64,000 nt of DNA, from assembly GCF_017654505.1 (NCBI RefSeq), contig NC_054565.1, positions 4,183,233 to 4,247,232 on the forward strand, written 5' to 3'. Source of the stretch: Polyodon spathula. Lineage: Eukaryota > Chordata > Actinopteri > Acipenseriformes > Polyodontidae. The notes beneath the pieces are model-generated. The model was not told where the DNA came from. It made no database searches and saw only the letters and a program-made list of their open reading frames with translations. Positions 11,296 to 24,147 of this stretch are shown here, piece by piece; within the stretch, counting starts at the first letter, position 1, and every line of letters begins with the position of its first letter. The translations under genes and the position numbers were made by a program.

Positions 11296-13770
11296 ACAAA
11301 ATGAAAGTAAATCAAAGAAACTACACAATGATGTTGCAAAAGTTTACCGGAAGCCAGAGTAGCGGTACAGTATTTCAAGTTAGATTTCGAAATGTCACAT
11401 TTTTGTCAGGTTTTCGTTAAGCATATGGACAATTAAAAAGCGGTATGTAATTCAATATGTTAGCGTCAAATTATTCAGCAGGTTTCATTCGACTTTATGA
11501 AGCACAAGTTGTTAATTATGTTGGGTGATGCAAAACATCTGGTCATAGCTGTAGGCTGCTATAACAAAGGAACACTTAAATAAATAAGTGAAGGCTTTCT
11601 ATATTGTAAATGTGTATTTTAGGCTTCTGTAAAACTATCCTTGTCATTTACATGTGTTAACCATACAGCCCATATCTAAAACACCAAAAATAAAAATTCA
11701 AAAATAAAACCATGAACATAAAAGCAAAACAGTTGGTAAGTCAACCTTTTGTGTGTTCTTTAATAAATTGTGACAGCTGCTGAGGTTTGTCTGTTTGTCT
11801 GGCTGCATGTATGTATGTACAGTACTGAAGCACTTGCATCCTTTTCCTTTATCTAGCACCCCTTGTCAATATCTAATGAAACTTGCTTCAGACACTCTTT
11901 TAACTTTGTACTTGTATTTTAAGAAAAGCTATTCAGTTATGCTGCTTAAGCACAAGCTAGTGGGAGGAGCAGAATCTGTGGTATATGAAGGCACCCCTCC
12001 TGTCTGTATGTCCTGTGTGCAAAGGTGGCAGGGGGTGTCACTCAGATAGCTGTTTGCTGTAGGCTAATAGATTGAGTTCCCATCTTCAAATGTTATACCT
12101 TGACTCTCTAATGTCCTTATTGTAGACGTGGGACTAAACTTTAGCGCAGCATCACCGTAACCTGATGTGTACTCTTTACTTCTGACTCTGTCACCCAGCA
12201 TTCTCTTACCTATTCTATTTGGACTAAGTCATCACAGTTCAGCGCAATTGTCAAAAAAGAGAAGCCAAGGTTAGGATGAAGACTAAACAGCTCTCTCATT
12301 GTGAAAAAAAAGGAGTTTACTCCAGTTTGTCAAATAATGTTACGCTTCTATGATAGATATATAGATGATATATTGAGAGGACACTGTCCAGTACTTCTCT
12401 GTCAATCTAGCTTCAACCAAAACATACTATATGAGAGAGCCAGGAAACAGACCAGAGAAAGACACAGCCAGACTGTAAAGGCACAGCTGGAGTTTTGTAT
12501 CGGTGCAGACCATGCTGCTTTTACCCTTAAAAAGACTCCCCTTACAGCTCACAGACCCCTTTATTCTACAGGCCACTCATCCCTGAAAACATATGTCCAG
12601 ATAAAAAGGAGTAATTGTTTGACAATAGTGCCTTGAATAAATGAACAGATCTCTAGCTGTAGCAGGACAAATTTCTCCAGCTGCGTTAGCAGCCCAGGAA
12701 ATCCAACTTCGTTCTGCAACAAGGAGCTGATGACCTCTGAGTTCTGCTACTCTGCTAATGTCTCTGTACCTTAATGCAAACAGCCAATGAAGCAGGGGAT
12801 GACACATCCATCATGCCACAAAAAGATTCCTTCATTTCATCGACCTCTATCAGGTCTCAGGCAGTTGCTTTAAGCTTTGCCACATAAAAATAAATATTCC
12901 ATGCAGGCTCAGCCATATTAAAAAAATACTAATTGCAAAGATATATGAATACAGTCAGCACTGACTTACTGGCCTTCTGCATAAGCGTCCATGTTTTGCC
13001 TTAAATGCCCTGTAATTTAGCATGTATTTCCTGTGTTCAGGTAGGAGAAAACAAGTGTGGTGTTGCTATATGCCATTCAGTTGTGTAATCAATAAATAAA
13101 TACAACCATACACAACTGCTGTTTAATTGAAAGCACAAATAGATGTCATATTTCTTAAGTGTGCACACATTTATTTGGTCTTTGATGAAACTGTCCCAAC
13201 CTTTCTTTGTAGTAAGAAAGTTATCGTAGTATATTATCTGCAGACGGCAAAGAGCGGGCGCAGAATGCTAAATGATGCATTCTGTCTCTGCCTTTCACAC
13301 TCCATACCTCACAAACTAAGTTGGTTATGGAGGTCTTTGTCACACATGTAAAGTAAGGCATATACTGTGTACGGATTGTGGGAAACCTTAGACATTTGAC
13401 CTCCAGGTGAAGGTCACAGAATACAGTACCACGCTGATTCTCTGATGTCGACAGTCTCATGGTAGCAGTAGAACCTACAATATAATCCGTTTGGTAAAAT
13501 AAAAGCCATTGATCCAATAATAAGCTTTTGTGTGAAAACACTAGGCCCTTATATAATATATTAGCCTAATTTACAAAAATGAAACTTTAAGAATAGACAT
13601 TTGCAAGAAAAAGAAGTAGCCATCTTGAATTACTTTCGTGGCAAGTTAGTTACTTTCAGATATAACTTTTCTTTACAGCACTTTCAATGTTTGGGATGTT
13701 TTCCAGGTTTATATACAAAAGCCATTATTTAAATATTAGTTTTTCCTTGATAGCTTATATATGTTCCGAT
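11292..13770. other. Noncoding DNA, nothing identified
   Basis: There are no recognisable transposons or exons. A 111-codon open frame at 12301-12636 contains RYIDDIL, but its surroundings do not fit a reverse transcriptase. Confidence 0.4.
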
Positions 13771-14183
13771 TCAAGTGTAAAATCGGTAAATCTTTAGATT
13801 AGCCGGTATACGTGTAGATTTACCAGCTCAGCGGTCAATGTATAAAATAACTGACGAGATGGTAGTAAACAATCTCTTTTACTTATATCCACGATCAATG
13901 TCTGGCAACAATTTGCAATACAAAATAATGTTGTTGCTGACAAAATGACAAGCACACTATGATTCTCACCGAAATGCAAAACATCAGTGCACTTAGGTTA
14001 GTTCAACTGAATAATATCACACTTAGAAGAGGCATGAGTTTTGCTGAACAGATGCAATTATTACCAGACCTAATGCTTGCCCTTTGGTCAATTTTAGCAT
14101 TAGAAATAAAACCAGGAATCTGTCTCTAATCATGTCTGTATAGAGGACAAAACATTAATACATGTTCTCTGCTAAATACTTTT

Positions 14184-14262
<79 letters not shown>

Positions 14263-14528
14263 CAAGAAGGGATGTATTGAAGTTAATTTACCCAAGTACA
14301 ATACCTAGAAGATCTTAAATATTTTTAAATATAAATATATTTTTAAATATACATTTAAAAAAAAAAAAATTACCATTAAGAACCTTGTTGTTACTTTATT
14401 TCCGAATTCACCTCAAATGCTGCAGCATTATAACTACCATCTCCACAGTTAATTTATACATTGCCCGCTGAGCTGGTAGAACTACACGTTTACCGGTTAA
14501 TCTATAGATTTACTGATTTTACTCTTGA
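13771..14528. mobile_element. Non-autonomous DNA transposon with ~96-bp TIRs
   Basis: The left end (13771-13867) and right end (14433-14528) are imperfect inverted repeats. The left end reads TCAAGTGTAAAATCGGTAAA, then a CCGGTATACGTGTAG core and CAGCTCAGCGG. The right end in reverse complement gives TCAAGAGTAAAATCAGTAAA, CCGGTAAACGTGTAG and CAGCTCAGCGG. The match continues inward through GAGATGGTAGT. Each end also holds a near-palindromic GGTAAATCT/AGATTAACC motif. The 565-bp interior has no transposase and contains an expanded AAT microsatellite. I could not define a target-site duplication or assign a superfamily. Confidence 0.8.
14185..14261. repeat. (AAT)n microsatellite inside transposon
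   Basis: About 25 uninterrupted AAT/TAA units within the interior of the 13771-14528 element, so the expansion probably followed insertion. Confidence 0.97.
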
Positions 14529-15820
14529 CCCATAATGTATACATTTATAATAATTAAAAAAGAAATGCATTTAAATTGAAAGCATTACATGGATAGAATC
14601 AATGTTTAATAAAGTTCAAGATCTAGTATGTTATGTTAAGTGGTCCTGTGCTTTACATTATGCACTTCATTTAACTGTCTGTCTGTTGCACACTACATTG
14701 TGAACATGATAACTGACTTGATGTGGCACCAGTCTTCACCAAATATGTATTTTATTATTCTGCCATTATGATGATCCTCTGTTGGTGCTTGCACTGGTTA
14801 TTATATAAGTTTATGGCTGCAGATACCGGAACACATGATTCTAGTTCTGAAAAGCTAGATTTTGACAGTTTTATTAAACAATCACATCCCTTCAATTATG
14901 GAGCTTGTAGAAAAATGAATGTCAACTGAGTGCCGGTATTTTAAATATATTAACCTCATTTTGCTGTCACTGGGGCTCTTTAAACTGCAGTTAAATTCCA
15001 CTAAAAATGAACACAGGGGGATTCAACCTTTGCCTCTCTGCTACAGACTTAACACTCTGCCAGCTTAGGGACCCCCACAAAGGCAGCATTTTCCTTTTTC
15101 TTCTCAGAGTGAAAATGTCTACACAGACAATTAACTCTGACACAGCCTCCAAATAACAAACACTTATCGGCAATAGCAAGAGGTAATGAGGCCAGCACAG
15201 AAACGAGAATTGCCATTACACTAGTACACATTAGCTCGCAAGGAACCATTTATCAAGACGATTCAATTGATTTACATGTTTTCCTTTTTAAAAAAATCCT
15301 TATCGCAAGAAACAAGTATGACTGTCTCTTGTATTACCAGCTTGCAGCCATAGGAGTGTAAAACCCTTAACATGTCTTAATTCTTTTGTTAAAATGTTGT
15401 ATCTTTATTAGGGTTATTTCAGTGGTGCAAATGCCTGCAATATACAGCAAAGAATGTGCTTGAACATGTTGTTATGATGCACATTGTTTCAAATTGGTTT
15501 AAATGTGGCTACAATTAATGTTACAGATGAGGGAGAGAAACAGACTTGACAAAAGAGTCACGGCTGACAATATGGAAACAGAGTAAAGGGAGACCAGCTG
15601 AAGTTGTGCCAGGCAGTGGATAATATTTCAGGTATACTAGTATCATATTTCAATGCAGACTCGCTGACCTGAGATATTTCATAAGGGCATTGGTCCACTG
15701 AATATGTCATGGTCAACTAGTGAAAACTTGGGCCTAATTATGATCACAAGGCAAGATAGTAACGCTAAGACACTGGTCATTAATGCCTGAGTATGAGGTG
15801 CTGGGTGCTAGTGTCTGTTG
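14529..15820. other. Low-repeat noncoding DNA
   Basis: No repeats or exons are recognised. The stretch 14985-15260 is free of simple sequence and could be a conserved noncoding element. That is only an inference from its texture. Confidence 0.3.
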
Positions 15821-15915
15821 ATGATGGCTCTACCACGTGATAGTTATGCGTCCCGAGCTAAAGGCGAGGACGCTAACGAAAGTCAAGGTCAGATATCACA
15901 CGGTGGAGCTATCAT
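15821..15915. repeat. Fold-back (hairpin) element, ~95 bp
   Basis: The outer arms ATGATGGCTCTACCACGTGA (15821 on) and TATCACACGGTGGAGCTATC (15894 on) are inverted repeats with a few mismatches. A nested GCGTCC/GGACGC pair lies at 15849-15854 and 15867-15872. The whole folds into a long imperfect stem. It is probably a short fold-back MITE or the sub-terminal part of one. The superfamily is unknown. Confidence 0.55.
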
Positions 15916-16117
15916 TGAGAGGGCACAATCGCTATTAGAAAATAATTTGCTAATAGACAATCACTACTAATTCAATTGAATTGTATTTTTTGAACTACGT
16001 TCTATTGCTATGGTAACCTTCCTCACTCAGCAATGCTATCATCACTATCAATAGCTTCACTGAAATGTTAATTTCAGGTTCAACAAAATATGATTGGTAA
16101 AAGATCAGTCAAGATTA

Positions 16118-16260
16118 AGGGTGTGCAGAGAACCCTTTACTCTCACCCATACCCGTACTCGTACCTGTACCTGTACCCGTACCTGTACTCGTGCTCGGAA
16201 ACCAGTACTTGTATGAGTGTTCATAGTTGGATTTACTCTGATAATGTCATCAGCAGTGCA
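16118..16260 (+). mobile_element. hAT-like terminal module with GTACTC-type repeats, copy 1
   Basis: It starts with an AAGGGTGTGCAGAGAACCC-like end, passes through degenerate CCGTACTCGTACCTGTACCT units (16150-16196), and ends with a GATAATGTCATCAGCAG segment. The same order appears at 17172 and 24148. TAGGGGTGTGC-type ends and TACTCG runs occur in fish hAT elements, so a hAT remnant is the likely source. No transposase was seen. Confidence 0.4.
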
Positions 16261-17171
16261 CAGGGCTGAAACTGGAAGTGCTGTTAAAATCCATCTCTGT
16301 CCCTGTTTTATATCCAGAACGTCACCACAGTGGTTTAATGTTGATTTTAAAAAGGAATTTGATTGTTGGTTTCAAAGTCTTAATGTGTCATTTGAATTCT
16401 TGTTGGGCCGGCTTATTTTTTTTTTATTATTATCACATGATATGGGATGGCTGTGATGGGTAATTAATGGACACAGTTGTAAACATAGCCTAAGTTTGTG
16501 CTATTTAATAATGGCATTAGAAATGAGAACGTCGGGAAAAAATACATTATTAGTAGTAAGTGTGGATTTTGTGCACAGTTCTATTGGTAAGGCTATCAAA
16601 AACAATTTGTCCAGATGTCAAAAGCTGCCTTCATGTGTACCTGGTGACATGAAAAGTCATCAATATATGGGGAAAGGGTTAATTAAGAAATGACTCATTT
16701 CAAAGCACACTGGGAACGACAACTTTGAAGTTGTGCATGCTTTCCCCCTGCCTTGTATACTAAATGCTGTTTCAAGACTTGTTACTACCTGTTTTGCGAG
16801 TTTAAAAAAAAATAAAAAAACACAGCAACTTTAATCTGAACTCCTGAAATGCAGCAGGCATTTCAATAGCGTGCTGCTGTCAGGACCCTTCATATAGAGG
16901 GGATTAGACAATACAGAGGGCTGTGCAAAACTGCCCAGAGCACAAATCAGCAGGAGCATGCTTTTGAATTAAATCAGAATTACAGAAAAGCAATGAAACA
17001 AACTCCTTCCAGACCTTATTTTTTCATTAATAAGATGTGCAGCGACAGGAATTCAAACTAGAGACAATGTAATACTTTATCCCTGGAGACTTCTGATTTT
17101 TTACATGCTGTGCATGTACTCATCTTAACAACTGTGCATGCATAATATGACCTAAAACACTTACTTGTAGT
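16261..17171. other. Noncoding DNA between two hAT-like modules
   Basis: No exon or transposase was recognised. If the flanking modules belong to one insertion, this is its interior, but the modules are in direct, not inverted, orientation. The stretch 16855-17100 is simple-sequence-free and may be ordinary unique DNA. Confidence 0.3.
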
Positions 17172-17290
17172 TTGTTTCTGTGCAGGGAACCAATTACTCG
17201 TACTCATAATTGTACTTGTGCTCCAAAAGCAATTAGCGTACGAATACTTTTACACGAATGACACCATCGGAAGTGGGCGGGGCTAAAGCC
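17172..17290 (+). mobile_element. hAT-like terminal module, copy 2
   Basis: The order GTGCAGGGAACC, TACTCGTACTCATAATTGTA, TTGTGCTCC, then GAATGACACCATCGGAAGTG and GGCGGGGC parallels the copy at 16118. The TGACACCATCGGAAGTGGGC-like sequence resembles sub-terminal sequence of fish hAT elements as I remember it. It lies about 1.05 kb from copy 1 in the same orientation. Confidence 0.4.
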
Positions 17291-20265
17291 GGATGTTATG
17301 GAGATCCTTGTGCGAAATTGAAACCCCCACTTTTAGACAATCATTTCCGACCCAGACTCCTAACCAGGTCCATTTCCTATTGTTATTGTCTGGTGGTGTT
17401 TTCTGGGCCTGCACAAGTATATATGTTTCCATTGGTCAATATATTAAAATAACTGACTAAAACTACACTGAAAAATGTTCACTTTTCACTTGGTTACTTA
17501 ATTACAATCAACTACACAGAATAAATGCTATGGTGTGCTGATACAGTTCAATAATACCCAATTTTAAAATTTAGAATAAACACCAGTGACAGATATATTT
17601 GAATATGATTGATCCTGTGGATGTATCAAGGTTTCTTGCACTGCACACAAATACAGTTAACATATAGCAGAACAATTTACTGAAAGTTACAGGAGGTTAA
17701 TCTTAAACGATAAGTTTGTAAATAATTCACATATATTTCTACAAACTAATAATTTGAACCACACAAGATAGCAGAGTGACCAATTCACGGTTGTCATAGT
17801 GACAAAAAAAAGACACAGATAGTCAGAACATTAAGTCTATAACTAACCAAAACTGGACGCAATAAGAGCCTATGTTACATTTTATTTTCTTGTCAAAAAT
17901 AATTTAAAAAAAAATGACAAAACATTATTTTTGGAAACATTTGCCAGCAACACATGATGATATGCTTTAAAATTACACTGTACTACAGTGATAATATATA
18001 TTATACAGAAATGGTTCAAACCAAGCCATCTTCAGTGTTATTTGTCACCTTGCATAGCCACTTAATCAAAAAATCTCTCCTGTGTCAGATAATCAAAATG
18101 TGACAGAAAAGATGTTTCTCAAAACAGAAGCCATGTCTATTCCAGGAAACATCCAGCATAAACGAGGGAGCGTTGTGTTCCTCCTGGCGCTGTCTGAAAG
18201 CCTGTGGTAACTCAAGGCAATTAAACTCAAGATTATCAGAGTTCAATTTGAACAAATTATGATACTTTGGCACAGAGATTGCAATCTGATTCTGATGTAA
18301 AACCAGAAGTAGCACAAAATGCATATCTGACACTCAGAAAGTAACCAGGTTTGGCATGTTTTAAGTTCAATTGTTTATTTCTGTCAGTATGAAAAGCTAA
18401 CAACGGAAGTTAGATAAAGTATCAGTCAGCAAAACTGTCATACTGAAAAAAGATCAAAATGAAAGCAGCTTTCTTCTCGTAATGGTAGTATTTTTTTTGC
18501 ACTTTGTAACCCATGACATATTGGTTATGCTTGAACATTTTTTTTTTTTTCTGGTGGCCCCTATCACAAGACTTTAATTTCCCTTCTACTTTGGTAACTA
18601 TTAAGGTTTTTCAGTGCTACGAACTAGCAGAGAAAGATTCCACTGCACAAACATCTAGTAAGATTAGCTACCATGGCATATTGTCATGCAAATTATTTCT
18701 GTCAGGAACGCCTGGTAGTATAACATCAAATTCGGGAGGCTGGCTGGGTAAAAAGGAGAGCACGCGCTGAACACAGGAACCATGTGACGCTGACATGCTG
18801 TGACTTCCACAGAGTAGCAACTCACAAATAAAAATAATAGGTGGCACTTACCTAAAACACCAGGGGATGTGTTGGGTCCAATTTGTGTTATTCTTGCACA
18901 GGCCCTCTGGCAACAAGTCTGTGTCATCTTTTTTTAATTGCTGAGGTTAAAACATGCAGTGAGCTCTAGTTTTACTGAAAGTTTGAGTACAGCAGGTGAA
19001 AGTAACTGTTATGTGAGCTGCAGATGTATAGGTCATATCAGTAAGGCTGTGCAGCAAAACAAATATGAAGAATATAAATAATAACTGGTTTCTATTTATA
19101 AGAACAATAAGGGGAACATTGATCAACCAAGGGAACTGAATTGTGGTGAGTCCTTGTGATAGGATATGTCAAGAAAGAAGATAAGGCTGCCAGTTACAAA
19201 GAATACATGTTTTCTCAAAATACAGCTAAGATTTGTTCCTAAAGTTATTGACGGCTTTGCAGTCAGTAGGATTGACGGGTTACCCAGGCGAGTGATTGTT
19301 TGTTTTCTAGCAATATTGCTGGATTATGCTAACTGAATCTTATTTGTAAAATGATTTTATTTTTTTTCTTCAGAAAAGCCATCATGTTGCCCTCTGTAAA
19401 TAATGATATTATTATTTCTGTATAATTTAGTTTTTGTAAATAGTGTTTTGAGGTATAGTAAATACAATCTGAGAAAAATATTTCACATTCACAAACTGTC
19501 AAGTTAGAATGAGGGATCAGCTACATAGATATCTACAGAAATAGATTATTAAATAAGACGTGTAGCAAAATGAGGGACTTGTTTGCTCAGGTTAGGATAC
19601 TTCTCTATGATGCTGGTGATACGAAAGCAAGAAACTCATTGCTAGCCAATCATGTTTGATACCAGTGTCACATGTTTATAAATGGCGGCATGGATGCATG
19701 ATTTAGAAATACAGTAAGATTAATTGATTTTCTAGCTGAAATTCTGCTTTTCATAAATGTAGGCCAATTGTATATTGTATCAACTAGGTATTAATTCAAA
19801 TTACACTTTTATATTCAGAATACTGTTTCACATGACTGCAAAAAAACGAACAATGATTGGTTTACATTATTTTGTTGCCAGAATGTCTACAGTAGGCTTG
19901 TCTCATGGGGCCACAGTATTTACAAGGAACATGTGAACAAGAGAAGTTGTTTGTGTGACCAGGCCTTAAAATTGTCCAGGTTACAACATGCTGTTTTCTT
20001 CCAGCGTCAGGGCTAGAGTAATCTTAGCAGAGTATTTCTGAGAAAATGTGCCTTGTGGATTCGTGGTTTTTATACTGTTTCAAACAAAGGAAATATCTAA
20101 GTTTTCTGTGTTCCTATTGGTTAGACTGTACCAAGATGTTGTCCGTTTGCCAATCCTCGTCTTACGGAATTCAAACGTATTATAATAGTTAAAAAAACTT
20201 TTAAAAAGATATAACTATTTTTTTTTATATTATATTTTATTCAAAATCGAGGTTATCAATCACTC
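17291..20265. other. Low-repeat noncoding DNA, nothing identified
   Basis: Nearly 3 kb without microsatellites or recognised transposons apart from short A or T runs. The segment 18040-18350 looks like non-repetitive sequence that could be conserved. No splice-flanked open frame stands out. Confidence 0.35.
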
Positions 20266-20330
20266 AATCTTTATTTTACATAACGCCTTTCATAGTGGAC
20301 CACCATCACAAAACGCTTTACAAGATGCAA
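20266..20330 (-). mobile_element. SINE/LINE L2-type 3' tail fragment
   Basis: In reverse complement it reads CTTGTAAAGCGTTTTGTGAT, GGTGGTCCACTATGAAAGG, then CGTTATGTAAAATAAAGATT, with a GATTGAGTGATT-like tail. This is the same 3' end as the SINE at 30691-30952. Only the tail is present, as in a 5'-truncated retroposed copy. Confidence 0.65.
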
Positions 20331-21272
20331 TAACAAGAAGAAAGTTATATGTTCTCCAAAATTATTATTGTTTTTTTTTTAGATACTAAATAAGCATAAT
20401 AATAAGCAATACTAAATAAATAATTGCATTCCTGGTTACCATTTCTGTCTCGTCTAGGACGTATTTGTGTTGCAGGATGTCACAATAAAAAATAAAGACA
20501 AAGATCTGGTTACTTTTTATGACATAGCACATTGAAATACATGTAACTACATGAGTGATTTAAGTTATGAGAGCTCTCCTATGTGCAAGGGATTTATTTT
20601 GCACACATAAATCACAATTTAGTGTTCAGAAATTAATTATGTTTTGTCATTAACATTAAAGGGTTTAACAATGTCTGTTGTCAGTAAAACCATTAAGAAA
20701 TAAATGTGTCCTGGCAGCAGAATTTGTTCAGCTTATTCTTGTAAAATAGCAAGAAACAAACGATTAGGTTTTGCAGTAAACTAATTGACCATTATTGACA
20801 GAAATAACCTGATCTTTTTTTTTTTAATTTTGATTAGGTTTTGACCTTAACAAAGGCTTCTAATAAGGTTTTGTCTGTTAAATAATCCTGTTTCTGACAG
20901 TTAAATGTAATTTTACTTGCAAAATTACCTCACGTCTGTTAAAAAGGAAGGAATGTGACGGTTTAACAGTTGGGATCAGTCAATAAAATGATGACATATT
21001 TAAGCTGTCAAATCTCACATGCGGACAGCATTATTAGATTATGACCACACTAGGACAGTTAGAGCATCTGAGGTGAATCTAAACTTATTAATGGACCCAG
21101 TAAGGCCATTACTACGTGAAAATGATAAAATTATTGCTATTAATGAAGGTGGCATAATTTACATGTATTTCTTTTCGATTGATCATGTGCTTTTTACTAA
21201 GTCTGGCACAGAGACTCAGTCACAGCAACTTGTGCGCAGTACCAGTTATTTGTCTGAAACTGAATACAAATA
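20331..21272. other. AT-rich noncoding DNA, nothing identified
   Basis: No repeats beyond short T runs. An open frame at 21019-21291 resembles no known protein. Confidence 0.4.
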
Positions 21273-21668
21273 CAGTAGTCTCTGTGTATAGGAACACCTT
21301 CTAAGATAACGGTTTGCCTAAGGGAACACTGGTGTGGTGAAACAGATTGTTAATGCTCCGCCTAAAGGAACAGGAACTTTGCTTAAAAGGACACCTTCGC
21401 ACCAATAGCGATATGTTCACAACAGATACAGTACTCTTTTGTAGTCTGATAACTCATCAAACTTAAATTAAAATGGTTTATTCAGTCTTTTCATAGGGAG
21501 AATGTCTTACGGCACTCTGATTGGTTTATTCAATCTTTCCAGAAACGCCGTCATACCATTGACTCGTTTTGCAATTCTGATTTCCGCGAGTGCACCTCAT
21601 CGCTACAAAATGGCACGTAAGCAAACGTCTAAATGTGCCACTGTTTCTCTTGTTACAAAAAGTTAACC
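21273..21668 (+). mobile_element. Tigger/pogo-like transposon 5' end (truncated)
   Basis: After a TA dinucleotide the sequence starts CAGTAGTCTCTGTGTATAGG with repeated GGAACAC motifs, the style of TcMar-Tigger termini. About 340 bp in, an ATG at 21610 opens a short frame MARKQTSKCATVSLVTKS ending in a stop. The position and basic/hydrophobic pattern would fit the N-terminal helix-turn-helix of a Tigger transposase. The rest of the transposase and the far terminus are not visible. Confidence 0.4.
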
Positions 21669-22169
21669 TTTTTACAACTTAGATAAGTTTTAAAAAGTCA
21701 CTCACCCTAAAATTTCCCCATAAGGTTTTTCCTTCTGTTATTATTATTTATTTATTATGTCCGATCTGTGCAGTTGCACCTGCGATTCCTCCTCCACTGC
21801 TTGACACTCTTGGGAAGCTCACGGTGTGATATGGTAATTTAAACTGAGTACAGTGTTAAGCACACATCAACTGCTGCTTTTACTAGTATCTAGCATTCTG
21901 CCATTTACCATTGTAACTATCCTTCTCACACAAGCAATGAAGAATTAAACTAAAGTAATGGAGGTTGGCTATACATTATTGTTTAAAACAATTCTTAATT
22001 GAGTTTCTCAACAGGTGCTTGTTTGCTGTTGGTTTTTAGTAACAGAAAACCAACAGCCAACTCAAAATGCCCTCTGTGACTTTCTGTCGCTGGCATATAA
22101 TGACCAGTGGGTTCTATCAACACCCCGAAGGTCATTATCTGCCAGACAAGGACATCTACGTCGGTCGAT
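21669..22169. other. Noncoding DNA, nothing identified
   Basis: No transposase continuation or other feature could be recognised. Confidence 0.35.
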
Positions 22170-22251
22170 AAAGGACAAGTTAATGATGGCAGACCAGTAT
22201 TGTTCAATTCAAAGGACAAATTAATGATGGCATACTAGTATTGCTCAATTC
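22170..22251. repeat. Tandem duplication, 41-bp unit x2
   Basis: The unit starts AAAGGACAAGTTAATGATGG and ends TTCAATTC. Copies at 22170 and 22211 differ at about four positions, so the duplication is fairly recent. Confidence 0.9.
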
Positions 22252-22997
22252 AAACCAAGAGTTTCTGGATCTCCTGTAATATTCCCTGCAAAATACAAAC
22301 AGTTGTTAAAAGGTTTTTCAGTTTTTCTTTGTGCTTTTTGCTATGACATTCTTTGTCTGCTGTTCCGAGGAAAAAAGGACGTTTACTGGGGGTAAATAGA
22401 GATCGATACAGAGTAGACGTCACACAACACAAAAATAAAGAACAATTACTTGCTAGCTGCTTAATCTCAGATTATAGTTTATGGATTTTCTAAATGTACA
22501 TTTTTTGTACACTAAACAGAAGACTTTACACATCTAATACCATGGCTGGTTTTAAATCCACTTTGTACTGTGATTGTAAACCAGAAATGTATCAGAGAAT
22601 TTTTTTTTTTTTTAAACTTGTTTTGCCAACAAAGAAAGTCCCCAATTGTTAACCTCAAACCCTATGGCAGTCACTTTTAGTCGAAGATCGATGACTGTCA
22701 CATTTTTATTGAAACCCCTGCAGCAAGCAATTACTGCCATTGAATGTTTAAAACAAAATTTGACCCCAGTTCACTGTTGAGGTAATTGTTCCTCTTCATC
22801 AAAAATGCCAGGGAAGGATGAATTGTAAAAAATGCATTTTATATACAAAAGCAATTATGGGTGTTGAAATTCCATCTCCTCTAATAGCAGATTATTTGCA
22901 ATTTCTAATTATTTCCATATTTTTTTTTTTAAGTATCAGGTTTCTTAAAGAACTGAAAATTGCCTGCAGATCTAATTTGCTATTTTAATGACTGTAT
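22252..22997. other. Low-repeat noncoding DNA
   Basis: No transposon or exon recognised. The stretch 22630-22960 is mostly non-repetitive with AATTA-type motifs and is one candidate conserved noncoding element. Confidence 0.3.
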
Positions 22998-23003
22998 GGG
23001 GGG

Positions 23004-23078
<75 letters not shown>
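22998..23078. repeat. G9 run followed by (AT)36 microsatellite
   Basis: Nine G at 22998-23006 run directly into 36 pure AT units. Confidence 0.98.
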
Positions 23079-23082
<4 letters not shown>

Positions 23083-24147
23083 TTACAGTTTTTACATGTT
23101 CTTAATTCTTTTAGATGACGCCCCATTTAGCATGGTAAACTGGTTTACATGTATTTTATAATCTAGCTAAGTTTCCATTTGACATTAGGGGCAGTTGGGG
23201 GCAGGGTTTATATAGTTTTATAAACCATTGAGTTTAATAGTGCTGCGGACCACAGTCCCCAGTCCCACAAGAAAGTATAAAGATGTATAATTTATTTTAA
23301 TTGTATGTATTTAAATAACTATAAATACATACAGAATCTGAAAACTACCTGAATAAAACTAGGAAATACCAGTAATAAAGCTTTTCTATTAAGAACAGAC
23401 ATAACCTGTCCAATTAGTGTCCAGAGATGAATACTACCCAGAGATGAATCCTACCCAGTGACAAAGTTATTACATACATACATACACACATACATACCTG
23501 ATTAATCTTAGTTATACAGAGCCTTCACCACAAATGAGGCAGAGTTATATAGACCCACAACAAGTGGTGGAAAGTCTGCTAGAATACTATGCAGGAACAT
23601 ATACTTGTTTTTTTTTTTTTTTCCAAAACAGTGGATTTAGTGATTATATATCATTTTTTAAAATAAATGTGCAATTCATTCTTAAACCTACTGATATTCA
23701 GTACACTTCAAAGGATTATCAAGTTCATTCCAATTTGCAAACTAGTATAACAAACTATCCCTTCTCCTGGGAATATGAAGTTATTCACCTCAGCAGCTGT
23801 AGTTTTAATAGTTTTTTTTTCCAAACATCTGTCCCAAAATATGAGTTTTCAGAAGTGTGTGTGTGTGTGGTCAAGCAGCTAATTTATTAAGACAAGTAAT
23901 TAAAAAGGTGTATCTGTGACTGTTGATAGAGTTGTTGAGGCTAATAACTTAATCTAAAACTGCCACTGACTGCATCTGGACTGGTTCAGATTTTTGCATC
24001 ATGCTTAACAGAGGTGAAGGTAAAGGCTACATTGACAAAAATAAAAGATATTCCTTAACCCAAGAGATAATAGAAAATCTGAACTCATTCTACATAAATT
24101 ATTTAATACAGGATTGCTACTCACTCAAAACTACAGACCTTAGTATT
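23079..24147. other. Noncoding DNA with small TACA and TG tracts
   Basis: A TACATACA/CACA tract lies at 23473-23497 and a short (GT)n near 23857-23868. The 118-codon open frame at 23534 is low-complexity in part and matches nothing known. Confidence 0.4.

Noticed and set aside
12301..12636. Open frame containing RYIDDIL, reminiscent of a Penelope-type reverse transcriptase motif
   Set aside because: The motif arises from a GATAGATATATAGATGATAT low-complexity run, and no other reverse transcriptase block is present around it.
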